A stretch of 64,000 nt of DNA from Paramoeba atlantica (GCA_977017575.1 CDRNVI010000071.1:124001-188000), one strand, 5' to 3'; numbered from the stretch's first letter, positions 50,484 through 61,677 are shown. Numbers and translations are program-made. The notes: a model not told the origin generated them from the letters alone.

Positions 50484-53053
50484 CAATGATGCGACGTAAT
50501 TCCGCCGCCTCGCGGCGTACAACTTCAGCAGAAGAAGAAGCAACTGAGGTGTTGATCCTACCTTCGTTATCGTTTACGGACGCAGTTTAGGAAGCCTCTT
50601 TTTCTGCGGTACGACACTCCTTTCGATCTCCCCTTTGTAGTTGCGTTAATGCATGGGGCACCGGAGCTTTCTTTTCAAAATACTCTTCTTGAGTTCGTGG
50701 ATACGGAATTCACGAGTAAGAGCAAGCCGGAACGTTCTACTACTCGCCCAGCAGCTCATGGAGGCGCGAAAAACACGGCAAGTGGAACCTATTGTTCCAA
50801 TACTTGATGACCAGCATAAACGTCGGGTTCTCGTAGAGCTAATCCTCGATCCTCCAAAAGTTACTAAGAAGGTGGAGACGCGGTCGACTGACACTGCGAC
50901 GAATGACCAGCTTGTCGGCTGGATCGGGACTAAACTCACCCCTTGCATCGACGGCATGCTTTGGGAAGCTATGCAGGAGGACACAGCCTTTCGATCGTTC
51001 GGAAAACCTTTATTGGGGACTTCTTTCGGCCAATATTTCCTGTCAATGTTTATGGCCTCAGGCAAAGGGCGTGTTCCGATTCAAATACGGGATCATGAAG
51101 CTTTGAGTATTGCAGGAATTTTTTTTGTCTCGGAGCTGGCGGCACTGTTTCTCGCCTTTAAAGGCGGATGCAAGGATTCATCAGCGAACAGGTGCGTCGA
51201 GTCTTGTCGCGCCACAGTTGGCATGATATCTTCAGAAAATTCCGTTATTATACCAGCGGAGGTTCAAGCCACGATGAAGGTGAACGAGTCCAACGAGTAT
51301 CCAGGTAAACAGAAAGGGAATACCTTTTTCAGCCGTCACGGGCGCCGAGTTCATCCTGGATACTACCCCCAAGCCCAGCGCCAACCTTTTCACAAGTTTC
51401 GTAATCGAGGAATGAAACGCAACAACCCTGAAGACAAATCGGGAATCCTGGGTTCTGACAATGGGAAGAATAAAAGTAACTCCTACCCTCGAAAAATAAA
51501 TATGTGAGGTGGAGAAAAAGCGCCGTGGTGAAAGAAAGAAAAAAGAGGGACGCGAAATATGCTTTGCAGGTGAATTTAAATTTTGCAGATAGATGAACAT
51601 TTTTCATCTATCAAAAATGCAGAAAGATTTGAAATGTGCGTTCTATTAACTCCGGTGACGCGAATACGTCGTGCATACTGTTAAACCAGTTTTTTTAATA
51701 TACAGTATTTTGTTTTTTTACCTTGTGGGCTATCTTTTCAACGATATTCCTTCGGTACAGACAGCTTCGAGTGCGTGAAAGTCTGGTAAGTGCGGAGAAT
51801 ACAATGATGTAGACAAGTCGATACAACCCAATTAACCAATAACTTTTCAATAGAGTACACGGTAACATTCGTGTAATTAGCATACTTTGCAGGCTAATAA
51901 GTTCATTATAGGAGATTTTGCACTCTTTTGAATGGGGAGTGAAAGGCAATGCCTAGATTGAAAGGTGTAAAACAAAATAGTTAAAAACGAGAATCATAAT
52001 TCCACACTTTTAGGTGAATCATGAATAGTGGACACAGGTGTCGCATTGTGTATTGCGTATTCCGGCTTTACGGGATATTTTAAGTAAAGTTGAGTTGAAA
52101 GGAATCAAAATGTCATACCGTCTTCAACGAATAGCTTTAATACGCTCTACTCCTACACATGATACCGCATGAGAGGAAGTCTGCTTTAAAGGAGTATTCA
52201 GAGCTTGAGAAACTAGCAGAGCGTTCTGTAGCTTCCTCTACTCTTTCGATGTATCGCGGCCGCATAAACGTGATCAAACGTTTTAGTATTGACGCGGGAT
52301 GCAATCGCATCACGAAGGAGGCGTTTGGAAGCTTCTTATCGCAACTTGCCGACACGGGAAAATCCTCTATACAATTCCACTATACAAGGATACTACAGTG
52401 CTCTCATATTTTTTCAGGAAGTACATTTTGATTTAAAGAAAGGTGAAAATATGTGGGCCAAAGATCCCATTGTTACACGCGCTGTTGAGGGCGCAAAGTG
52501 CGTTAGTAAACAAAATAGGATCGAAAGAAAGGAAAGAGGATACGTGACAGAAAGTATGCTGGGTCAACTTACGAACTGGGTTTCAGCTAGGCGCGACGGG
52601 CTTCAACTTGCCAACGCGCTCAAAGTTCAGTTTTATGCCGCACTGAGGTCATGTGAAATATAAACACTACGTGGTGGTGATCTGTGCGGCGAAGGAAATA
52701 GAATGTATTTGTTAGTTCGAGGGGATAAGGCACAAAAACAAAGCTCAAGCCGGTTGAGAAACAAACCTTTGTGTCCTCGCGCAATTCATATCATTGAGCC
52801 TATTATGGAAATGATTCCACTCGGCAAACACGCTTTTCCGGCTTATAAGAAGAGAAGAGTGGGTCAACTCTTGAAACAAGCGGCCAATGAACTCATGTGG
52901 CCTCCAGATGTACGGTTCGACGGGACACACACATTGCGTCACGGTGGTACAGATATGGCAGTAGATGAGGCCTTGGACGTAATGAAGGATGCCCTTGCAG
53001 GAATGTCAAGTAGAGTGCGTGAAAGGCACTACATGAGCCCAAGACTCCAATAG
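50484..53053 (+). mobile_element. Fossil tyrosine-recombinase element with gag-like protein
   Basis: Two coding parts lie in the same direction. The first (within 50484-51507) is a gag-like protein with a basic C-terminus. The second (within 52159-53053) is a tyrosine recombinase with the HTLRHG box and the tyrosine in RERHYMSP. This combination is known from DIRS/Ngaro-type retroelements (VIPER in trypanosomatids); a Crypton is the alternative. No reverse transcriptase was seen. The element looks broken in a few places and incomplete; decay is modest, so it is not very old. Termini were not identified. Confidence 0.5.
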
Positions 53054-53316
53054 AAAACAAGCTTTTGGTATTAGAATTCTTACTAGCGCTCCCAAGGAAT
53101 AATCTCAGACTTAATCTCTAAACAAAAAATTACTATTTGCATATTCTTGTTATTTTCTTGCTGTTAATAAACAGCACCAGAGGAGTCGGCTATCATAAGT
53201 ACTTTTCAAGAATGAAACAAAAAAAAGAGCAATTAAATGAGAGATCGTCTTTCATGCGTGAGGAAGCATAGATTCAAAAGTTTACAAGTTACTGCGACAC
53301 CCCCTGTGGGGCTCCC

Positions 53317-53373
53317 AAACCAAATCTCTCTTACTGGGGGGGTATCTTACTGGGGGGGTATACGGTACTACCA
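53317..53373. repeat. TCTCTTACTGGGGGG direct repeats
   Basis: Short match to the right end of the TIR element at 60447-60785, ending TATACGGTA. Confidence 0.65.
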
Positions 53374-53568
53374 TAACCTTTTTTCTCTATCGCAAAGTTT
53401 TGACTATTGCAAAATTAAAGTGGGCTTGCTTCTGGGCGCAACCCAAAATGGGGAAGTAAGGTCGGGACCTCCTCGTGGTCTTCCCTGGCACTGCTATCTT
53501 ACTGATGGTACTAACGCTGACCTAAGAACATTCGTAAGCAGATATTTTTGAAGTATGCACGAACTGTA

Positions 53569-53659
53569 ACCCCCCCACTTAATTGTCATAGCTCCACCCC
53601 CCCCTACTTATTTGTCCTTTTTTCGAAAAAGGGGTGACAAATAAGTGGGGGGGGCACAG
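53569..53659. mobile_element. 91-bp hairpin MITE
   Basis: ACCCCCCCACTTAATTGTC on the left pairs with GACAAATAAGTGGGGGGGG on the right. TA lies at 53567-53568 and 53660-53661. A central TTTTTTCGAAAAA hairpin is present. Confidence 0.7.
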
Positions 53660-53838
53660 TATGTTATGAGTGTACATTATGCATTATGAGTGTGCATTAT
53701 GCATTATGAGTGTGCATTATGTATTATGAGTGTGCATTATGCATTATGAGTGTGCGAGTTACTATGCATTATCAGTGTGCGAGTTTTATGCATTACATGT
53801 ATCAGTGTGCGAGTTTTTATGCATTATCAGTGTGCTAA
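53660..53838. repeat. Minisatellite TGCATTATGAGTGTGC, expanded
   Basis: About eight units of 20-30 bases (GCATTATGAGTGTGCATTAT, later GCATTATCAGTGTGCGAGTT) form a short array next to an R1 tail. Confidence 0.85.
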
Positions 53839-54522
53839 TTGCGGTGGTTGTATAACTACCGCTCTACCCTCGATTATTGCAAAAAAAGTGAACAAAAACA
53901 GTGAAAACAAAAAACAGTGAAAGAGAAACACAGTAATATAATAAAAGAAAAAAATATAGAAGAGGGCTCCGGTGGTCCAAAATAGAAAAAAATAGAAAAA
54001 AATGGGGGGTCCAGGGGGGGGCAAACGTCGCTTTTTGAAATTTTCAAAGTCTTGATTTTCGAAATCGAGCGCAGGGAAGTGGTAGAGTAGGCCGCGGGGA
54101 TGACTTTCCACCCCTCACCTGGAGGTACCCCCCTGGTACGCGAGAGGGGACCGACAAGGTCATAAATTCCGAAATTTTTGGGGTGACCAAAAAAAAGTAA
54201 AAATATTATTTTTCCAAAATCGACTCTTAAAACGTATTTGAAGAGTTTTGAACCTCAGCTATCGTTCTACGACGCTTCTTGCGACAGATTCGCCTCCTGC
54301 CCCTACTGGTAAGGCACCCAAAAAGTCCAAAATTCGGGTTAAAATTTCGCAATTTTCGCCGAAAAATCCAGCTTTTTCAACCAAAAAACTAGACTCTTCA
54401 TGACCGTTTGGCGATTTTTTTTTTAGGCTCTTCGTTAAACGCGGTGGTAGTTTTCCACGCGAAGCGCGCAGGATGAGTGACTTCTAAGTTGAAAACCGCG
54501 TTTAACGAAGAGCCTAAAAAAG
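53838..54522 (-). mobile_element. R1 copy, reverse orientation, both ends present
   Basis: The tail (GCGGTGGTTGTATAACTACC at 53840), body and foldback head (54423-54522) are all present in ~685 bases, the most compact complete R1. The foldback's inner part is slightly shortened. Minisatellite units flank it on both sides. Confidence 0.85.
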
Positions 54523-54527
54523 AAAAA

Positions 54528-54608
54528 TCAGTGTGCCTATATGCATTATCAGTGTGCATTATGCATTATCAGCGTGCGAGTTTTATGCATTATCAGTGTG
54601 CGGGTGCC
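54528..54608. repeat. Minisatellite TGCATTATCAGTGTGC, third site
   Basis: Three to four units follow the R1 foldback. Together with 53660-53838 they flank the R1 copy, so R1 probably inserted into this minisatellite. Confidence 0.8.
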
Positions 54609-54844
54609 GTTTCTGCCGATCTTCCTACTTGGTAAATTTCGATTTTTATCCGTTTTTGTTCATTTTTCTTTCAAAAGCAAGACTTTTTCTTGCTCATTAT
54701 TTTATTTCTCTAGCAAAGCGAATAGAGAGAGAGAGGTCGATATTTACGCGCTTACAAGGGGTTTAGCGAAGAGACTGAACAAGAACAACCTTTTTAATGT
54801 TTTTTTTTAAAGTTTCCGAACCCTGCTCTATTTTTGTTCACTTT

Positions 54845-54892
54845 TTTCATCAATCGAGGGTAGAGCGGTAGTTCTACAATCACCACAATAAA
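54845..54892 (+). repeat. Solitary R1 tail
   Basis: ATCGAGGGTAGAGCGGTAGT followed by TCTACAATCACCACAAT is the R1 tail without a recognisable body. A similar solo tail lies at 39925-39956. Confidence 0.7.
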
Positions 54893-55233
54893 AGTGCGTA
54901 AAAATTGAAAGGGCTAAAATGAGACTCCCTTTAGGTACTCACATATTCCCCCTAATAAATCGCTGTACAAGAAAGCAAAGTATTGTATTGATGTCATGAA
55001 ACAAGTTTTTGAAAGGAGACAAGTTTCGTGAGACACGCATTTTGAGATACTTCCACACTAAAAAAATGGTGGAAAAAACCTTTCGACACAGTAACTGCAT
55101 ACATGTATACTATCCAAAAAATGAAAAAGTGGCAAGAATACTTTGTTCAGTGAGGAGGCAAGAACTAGTTCTAGGAGAAAAAAAGTGAATAAAATTGTTG
55201 TATGAACACAATGAAACCATCAATCACTGTATA

Positions 55234-56811
55234 TTAGGCTAAGTTTCCAAGATGCGCGTCAAGAATCGACTGGTTCGATATTTCGGACGCATTGTACAAC
55301 ACTGTGATTTTACTGTCAGTAAGCCATAGACGTACATTTGCACCCTTTGCTTTAGAACGCAATTCTAGAGGCGGGGTGAAATACTTCATTGATTCGGCTG
55401 AAATCCAGTAAGGCGACTCAAACTTTTCATGTTGCATTACTTCATTCAGCTGATTTTGGACATGAGTGGGGAATTGCTTGCCACTGATCCCGCTGTACAT
55501 CACAAGGTGTTTCTCTTTGCGTGTTCGCGACCCTACTCTCCGTATGGCGCAAGGGTTCGAAGTTTGTTCTGCATTGTACCATTTCTTCTTCTTTTCCAAG
55601 AGTGTGAATGACTCTTCATCTTGATTGCTTCCACCTATCGTGATACCCACCTGTCCGGGAATAATATGCACTTGATCTTGGAAAGTGTTGCGAAGCGATT
55701 CTTCCGTGAGCCATATGTTGCTGCGGAACCCCTTTTCCTTGGCATGACCATGCAGTTCTGCTTGCCAGTGCAATGGGAGTGGTTTCGCGCCCCAGATGCC
55801 ACGCATGAGACCACGACGGGCAAATTCTATCAACCGGACAGGATCAGTGGTACTCTCCGCGTTGTAAAAGTGATGCGTTTCCTCTTTTCCTTGTTTGAAC
55901 GTGATTTTGACGATGCAGCATTTAGCCCCTTCCAGTGGCATGATGCGGCTGCCGTGTACAAGTGTAAGCGCTCTGTCTGTGATCCAATAGGGAGAAGATA
56001 ATCGATGTTCCTTGGAGAAGGCTTGAAGGACGCGCTGCAAGGGAACTCCTAACGGGATGCTTGTCAGTGCACTGCGATGAACGCGTTCAAAGAAATGAGT
56101 AACTACCTCTTGTGGGTCGGAAGTTTGCTGCGCGTTGTAGTACACGTATGGCTGAGTTGCGCTCGAAGCATCCGAAGCAGAAAAGTCGGGAGTACCATGC
56201 TCTGATATCACGGTATAAGAAGGTTTGTCAGCAAATGGAGGCTTGGAAAAAGTTACGCCTTTGCACATGGGAAGAGGGTTGATGTTTCCGTCCCCTATTA
56301 AGGGTAACTCATGCGCGGCAGCCCAAATATTCCACTCCCAATTTTCTTGTGCCGCACGCGTAGATAAATATAGGTCGTGCGGGGGACGAAACCTTCTTCC
56401 CGTCATGGCATTTACACACGATTTAGATTTCCGTAAATACTTGCCAATTTTTTGCACCATGCTGGTGGCCGCTCCAGGGTCGGAAGTTTGTTCCAGATTG
56501 TACCACATCTTGTTTTCAACAATTTCATCAGATTCTTCCCTTGAGGATATATCAGCATTTGTTTTTAATGTAGCTTTTGAGGCTTGTGACACATTATTAT
56601 TTCCATCAAGCTCGGAGACAACTGAATTTCCAGATTGAATAGTGATGCACCCACCGGTTATAGCCTGTAGCTGTACTTCGGTAACCCAATATGGAGAATT
56701 GAATCCCTTTTCTTGGGCAACCTGAGCTAAATTCTTACAGAAAGGAGCAGGGAAAGGCTCCCCACTCACACCGCGGAGCGGCAGATAGCGCAGAGCACAA
56801 ACAAATCGCAT
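55234..56811 (-). CDS. Five-module ArdC-N-like protein (Tc38/p38 type)
   Basis: The 525-residue protein consists of five related modules. Each has GxSGxPFP or similar, a helix, SPYWVTE/ITD/ISA with a hydrophobic follow-on, and then (W/Y)YNAEQTSDP (seen near residues 108, 225, 320, 432 and 513, the last degenerate as LYNASEISN). This is the ArdC N-terminal domain pattern (...WLT...FNVEQ), a single-strand DNA-binding fold of conjugative elements. I recall related domains in kinetoplastid Tc38/p38 proteins, which bind kinetoplast origin sequences. The N-terminus MRFVCALRYLPLRG could be a presequence. Role in mitochondrial DNA replication is inferred. The second module is the least typical. Confidence 0.65.
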   Translation of the reverse strand: MRFVCALRYLPLRGVSGEPFPAPFCKNLAQVAQEKGFNSPYWVTEVQLQAITGGCITIQSGNSVVSELDGNNNVSQASKATLKTNADISSREESDEIVENKMWYNLEQTSDPGAATSMVQKIGKYLRKSKSCVNAMTGRRFRPPHDLYLSTRAAQENWEWNIWAAAHELPLIGDGNINPLPMCKGVTFSKPPFADKPSYTVISEHGTPDFSASDASSATQPYVYYNAQQTSDPQEVVTHFFERVHRSALTSIPLGVPLQRVLQAFSKEHRLSSPYWITDRALTLVHGSRIMPLEGAKCCIVKITFKQGKEETHHFYNAESTTDPVRLIEFARRGLMRGIWGAKPLPLHWQAELHGHAKEKGFRSNIWLTEESLRNTFQDQVHIIPGQVGITIGGSNQDEESFTLLEKKKKWYNAEQTSNPCAIRRVGSRTRKEKHLVMYSGISGKQFPTHVQNQLNEVMQHEKFESPYWISAESMKYFTPPLELRSKAKGANVRLWLTDSKITVLYNASEISNQSILDAHLGNLA

Positions 56812-57059
56812 AGGCCTCTAAAACAATAGTTCGTAAAAGTTAGATTGCTCGCAAAAATTAATAAAACTTTTATTGTAAAATTACAAAAAAAGGAACCGGT
56901 GAAAAAGGATGATTTTTCCGAAATGTTTTACTACAGTCCCTCCTATTTAGTGTTTAGTAGAATTGGACAAAAATAAACACTAAGTTATTTAAAGTACAGT
57001 AAGTTAGTTAAAGTGAAGGAGAGAGGAAATATCAATGAAAAATACATGAGGGGACAACA

Positions 57060-57845
57060 TTTTGTGTTGTGTGTAATGATATCTTTCGGTCCTTGAAATT
57101 TGGGCGTAAATTGCTCCAAAATTAGTTTTCAGAAACAAACCGTAGGATGTGGTGCGTGCATTTTTCGCCTTCAATTTCAAAGACTTCTTCTCATTTGTAT
57201 TCTTGGCAGCGATTTTTGTAAGCGACTTTACTTGAGCCGTGAGCCGGGCTCACCTTTTCAAATGCAATATGCGCAGCCTTCAGCTTATGACTCCTAGGCT
57301 AGGAGTTCCCTTATTTGGTGGAAAACAGCGAAGATTGCACACATTTTTTCAAAGAAAAAAATGGAAGATTTTTTAGCCGTTTTTTTTATAATCCATAATT
57401 GCTTTTTGTTGAAAATTGATTGTTTGTTTAAGATTTTTCATCATTTCTTCGGGACTAATTGATACACAGCTGCTTTTCAGTATTTCATGACCACCGCGGG
57501 AGTACACGTACTTGCAGGAACGCCTCCGTGCTGTAACAGAGAAGTGCAACGGAAGCTTACAAAAGCATAAAAGTATTCCTTTAGTGAGAGTGCTTACGGA
57601 TTTAAACCTTGTTTGCGAAGAAAATATTCTTACGGCCTAATTTGCAGTATATCTTCTGATGATTTTTGAAAGTGTGCAATCTTCGCTGGATTTAACCCCT
57701 TATTTCCTTTGTGGAACTTTGGCATAAAGACACGTCTGGCAGTAGCAGGCATGGTGCGTGTACCCCATGGTTTCTTGACAAGTTTTCGTAACTTTGCGCT
57801 GTTCGCGACCAGTCGTGTCAAAGCACTGTAACATTTGTTATTCAA
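57060..57845 (-). pseudogene. HMG-box pseudogene
   Basis: The 5' part (57845-57630) reads SALTRLVANSAKLRKLVKKPWG and box 1, closely matching the gene at 58482, then stops. The piece at 57300-57065 matches the middle of the same paralogue (KLKAAHIAFEKVS, CTHHILRFVSEN, RPNFKDRK) with stops and frame changes. About 300 unrelated bases separate them. It is a decayed tandem copy of the 58482 gene. Confidence 0.75.
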
Positions 57846-58481
57846 ATATGAAACGGGCTAGATATAATATTTTGCAGTGAAACATGGATTTTTAGACGAA
57901 CAGTTCCACAGCATTTTACAGCACAATGATCTGTTAAATAAATTCTGGAGTATGATACTCTATCCCACTGCAACTCTGTGTGTGAGACTATCGGCAGGTC
58001 AAACCTAAAACCACAGCAAAAAAAATAGCTATTTCAAGTCCTTCATATCGCGAACTTTAAACATCATTAAATCGTTGTATTCTTTGAGTTTTAAACGAAG
58101 TTTGATTTGCCTAACATGAAAATTCAATTCTACCAAACGCAATGATGAAAAAAGTAATAAATGTAGATAACTTATTTCTGGGCGTTGAGAAATTTTCTAG
58201 ATGATAATACAAGAACTAGTATCATTAAAAATAACCATGTTGCTTGAGCATGTGAGACTTGATAAATTTTTGAGTATGATACTTAGTATCTTTTTCTTGA
58301 GTGAACATAATGCAAGCCTATATGGCATTGCATACAATAATTTCAATAATTTCTTTGCGTTTTCCCATGATTAAATTATGACGAACATTCGATAATACTT
58401 GCACGTTGAAACGGTTGTTACTGTATATTTTTCTATGAACAAGACAAAAGTTATGTGACGGAAAGATCATTATTCAGAAAT
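57846..58481. other. AT-rich intergenic region
   Basis: No gene, RNA or known repeat was recognised between the two HMG loci. Confidence 0.5.
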
Positions 58482-58982
58482 CTACTTTTGTTTACGCACT
58501 AACTGTTGAATGAACGCTTTTCCTTGTTTGCGACGCTTCGCTGCTTCCAACTCTAAAGATTTTTTGGCGCTTGATGACAGGTTCTTATATTTTGCAGAAA
58601 CCTGCTTTGATACTGCACGAAATAGCTTCTTTCGATCCTTGAAGTTTGGGCGTTCTGCTGCGTAAATTACTCCCATATGCTTCTTCACAAACAAACCGTA
58701 GGATGTGGTGCGTGCATTTTTCACTTTCATTTTCAAAGACTTCTTCTCTTTCGCATTCTTGACAGCAATCTTTCCGAACGATTTTACCTGAGCCCGACTT
58801 AACTTCTTGAACGCAACATGCGCAGCCTTCAGCTTAGTTCCCTTCTTTCCTTTAAGGAACTTCGACATAAAGACACTCCTGGGAGTAGCAGGCAAGGAGC
58901 GTGTACCCCATGGTTTCTTGACGAGTTTTCGGCGTAACTTTGCGCTGTTCGCGGCCAATCGTGTCAAGGCACGGTGAAACAT
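58482..58982 (-). CDS. HMG-box protein, kinetoplast-associated type
   Basis: The 166-residue protein starts MFHRALTRLAANSAKLRRKL, a basic amphipathic lead suited to mitochondrial import. Box 1 runs from KKPWGTRSLPATPRSVFMSK to about residue 85, and box 2 from TSYGLFVKKHMGVIYAAERP to about residue 155. Lysine content is very high. Such two-box proteins (KAP family, compare mitochondrial TFAM/Abf2) bend and package mitochondrial DNA. It is the best-preserved member of this family here and the likely parent of the pseudogene at 57060. Confidence 0.75.
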   Translation of the reverse strand: MFHRALTRLAANSAKLRRKLVKKPWGTRSLPATPRSVFMSKFLKGKKGTKLKAAHVAFKKLSRAQVKSFGKIAVKNAKEKKSLKMKVKNARTTSYGLFVKKHMGVIYAAERPNFKDRKKLFRAVSKQVSAKYKNLSSSAKKSLELEAAKRRKQGKAFIQQLVRKQK

Positions 58983-59568
58983 CTTTTTTTAAGTAAAAGA
59001 AGAAAGTGAAAACAGCTTACGGAAGTTAGATTAGATAAACTATTTGAAAAAAAACGTGTAAATACAAATTAATGGACTTGACGGGTTAATGGAAGGAGAA
59101 TTACTGTTTTCGTTTCTAAAAGTGTAGGAAAAATGGTTGATAATCTTCGTTGCCATGGTTCACTATTCTAAATTGAATTTATACTAAAAATGCTAAAGTT
59201 ATTGCGTAAATAAAGTTAAAAAAGTACGAAAAAGATAAGCTTTTCATTTATCAGTTTGATAAGCAAACAGAAAAAAATGTTTGCTTTATATATTATATAT
59301 ATCGAAGTGCAATAAAAGGCAATAGAGTTTCGGAAAAGATGTATATGGGATGAGATTGATTATTGCTTACTCATGGGAAATGTATTGAATTCAAATTCGA
59401 CGCTCAATTTCTACTTCGGAAGCAGACTATTACAAAACATCTGAAAAATAAAGTAAAAAGCCATGAAAAAATATACACACTATATTAAGTGTGCTTTGAA
59501 TGTTTAAAAAACATTAAATTAAGAATCACGCTTTAGTTTGGTACCAACACTATTCTATCATTCTATTT
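58983..59568. other. AT-rich intergenic region
   Basis: Nothing recognisable was seen. The minus strand has short T-rich tracts before the 58482 gene that may guide trans-splicing. Confidence 0.4.
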
Positions 59569-60063
59569 TTATTCTTTCTGGCCCGTACTATCCTTAATGA
59601 ACGCATTGCCCTGCTGGCGACGCTTCTCTGCCTCTTTCGCAAAAGCTTCACGTTGACTAGCTGAAAGTTTTTTATACTTTTCTGAAATCTGTTTCATCAC
59701 TACCTTAAACAGTTGCTTTCGATCCTTGTACTTCGGGGATTCCGCTGTGTATAGCGCTCCCATATATTTCTTAACAAATAGGCCGTAGGGTGTGGAACGC
59801 GCTCCCTTGACTTTCTCTTTCAAAGATTTCCTTTTTGCTGCATTTACGGATGCAATTTTTTCCAAAGATTTCAACTGAATAGGAGAGATTTTATCAAATT
59901 CAGCATGTGCCGTCTTTAGATCAGGCGTACCCTTTCGGCCCTTAAAATAGTTCGACAAAAATACTCCACGTGCGGTCGCAGGACCTGCTCGTCCAGCCCA
60001 CGGCTTCTTAACGAATTTTCGGACAGCTTCCGTGGTCAATCGTACCAAAGCACGGTGAAACAT
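59569..60063 (-). CDS. HMG-box protein, kinetoplast-associated type
   Basis: The 164-residue paralogue starts MFHRALVRLTTEAVRKFVKK. Box 1 begins KKPWAGRAGPATARGVFLSN, and box 2 begins TPYGLFVKKYMGALYTAESP and ends near residue 157 (AKEAEKRRQQGNAFIKD). It matches the 58482 protein along its whole length, including the KDRK.LF.....Q.S.KYK.LS phrase of box 2. Both genes are intact and lie ~590 bases apart. Mitochondrial DNA packaging is inferred from family and presequence. Confidence 0.75.
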   Translation of the reverse strand: MFHRALVRLTTEAVRKFVKKPWAGRAGPATARGVFLSNYFKGRKGTPDLKTAHAEFDKISPIQLKSLEKIASVNAAKRKSLKEKVKGARSTPYGLFVKKYMGALYTAESPKYKDRKQLFKVVMKQISEKYKKLSASQREAFAKEAEKRRQQGNAFIKDSTGQKE

Positions 60064-60179
60064 GATTAGTAAAGGAGAGATGTGATAAGGAGAGATAACG
60101 CAAAGAATGCAAAAATTTTCTAAAAAAATATTTATCGTTTTATTTAACTACTTTCATCCAAAATTGGTCAAAAATGATT

Positions 60180-60290
60180 AAAGCGGGGGGTGGATCAATG
60201 CTCTTCTGGGGAGTTTCATTTCACTTTCATACCGGGCGAGCCGGCAGAGCATTTGCCTGTTGTACGACGACCGTTATCAACGGCCATTGG
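60180..60290 (+). mobile_element. Possible Tc1 transposase fragment
   Basis: AGGGSMLFWGVSFHFHTGRA resembles the GGGSVMVWG region between the first two catalytic residues of Tc1 transposases. Only ~35 codons are readable, so the match is weak. Confidence 0.3.
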
Positions 60291-60446
60291 AATCCATAGT
60301 GTAGACCGCCACTGCGAGCCAGTGCCAAATGCTGCCAGCCACTGCGAGCCAAAAACGTCCTCTGAGAGCCTTTCTCCCTGAAGCCAAACCATCTGGTTAC
60401 CCGAACATGTAAGTCCTTCATGTCTTGAAGGTACGCTTCAAGGCAA

Positions 60447-60785
60447 TACCGTATCCCTCCCAGTAAGAGAATGAGTTTTGGGTCGAAATGGCCAAATCTC
60501 TCTTACTGGGGGGGTATGATTTTTTGGCCAGTTTCCTCTTTTCTCCCAACTTTTTTGACTATTTTTTCTTCTGAAAACGTGTTAAAACGCTTCTTTGGGT
60601 TACTCCCGAGGCCCCCAACATGCAGACACCCACCCCCTACCCCTTATACGCCTCCTGTTGGGCTCCCAAACCAAATCTCTCTTACTGGGGGTCAGCCCAA
60701 AAAGGGCCAAATCTCTCTTACTGGGGGGGTACCTTACTGAGGGGGGTACCTTACTGGGGGTATACGGTACAGGGGGTATACGGTA
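60447..60785. mobile_element. TIR element with TACCGTAT...ATACGGTA ends
   Basis: The left end TACCGTATCCCTCCCAGTAA is matched on the right by TTACTGGGGGTATACGGTA. The repeat AAATCTCTCTTACTGGGGG occurs three times inside. Fragments of the same right end are at 15352 and 53317. Confidence 0.75.
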
Positions 60786-61263
60786 ATCAACAAATGTAAA
60801 CTTTTTCCAGTTTTTGTATCTCTTTCCACCGAAAATACAAACCGCGGTCTCGATGCGGTCTCGCAGCCCCTCAACTACCGCGTTTAACGAAGACCCTAAA
60901 AAAGAAAATTAATTTCTATGTCATTTTTCTCAATTTTGTGTCATACGCTGCCATACAGGTATGGCAGGCGCCCCTGTATACTGCCGTACGCTGTCAAACG
61001 CTGCCAGCCACTGCGAGCCAAAACTGCATGGGTTCCATTACAGCGCATTCAACGCCGGTCGTATGCAGGGATTCGGCCTATGGCCACGCCACGTGGTCCT
61101 CAAGGGAGACCCTGCAATTCTCTCAAAAATTGTCCCAAAAATTTTGTCCCAAAAATCACGAATGGGGTTGTAGGTACAGCGTTTGCAAAAGTTTGTGAAC
61201 GTTTTATTGTAAACCACATACCCATTTAACATCCCCCCCTGTATGCTATCAAGGTATAGGTAT

Positions 61264-61677
61264 GTTATTGCGGGGGTTGTTTACAACCTCTGCCTCTTCC
61301 TTCTTTATGGTGTCCGGGGTAGGGTGGATCCAGCAGGGTGAGAAAAGGGGGTCCAGCTCCCCCTCTATCCTCGATTTGGGCACTAATCGCGGTGCTTAAA
61401 AACGTAGGTCCCGGGACTCGAACCCAGGTAGTCCAGTGGGTAAGACCTGACGTTCATAATCTGGTGGTCGCAGGTTCGACTCCCGGAAGTTACATTTTCA
61501 TCCTTACGCGACGCCGTTAGTGGGAAGCAATTTGCGAAGCCGAAGTGGGGGTATGGCGAGGGCTATCATGAGCGGGTCTGAGCCATACGCGGCGTCGTTA
61601 GTGGGAAGCAATTTATTCTTTTACAATATTCTTTTACAACAACCATCGCTTTTTAACGAAGCAGCTAGCACACCGAC
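61264..61677 (+). repeat. tRNA-like SINE-type repeat, copy 2, with 16-bp flanking repeats
   Basis: This copy repeats the 455-745 sequence (A box, CAT loop, B box GGTTCGACTCC) and extends to an end with AACAACCATCGC and TTTAACGAAGCAGCTA, recalling the R1 foldback arm. It is flanked by ATCAAGGTATAGGTAT at 61248-61263 and 61678-61693. A 16-bp duplication with an internal Pol III promoter fits a LINE-mobilised SINE, though there is no clear poly(A) end. Confidence 0.7.
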
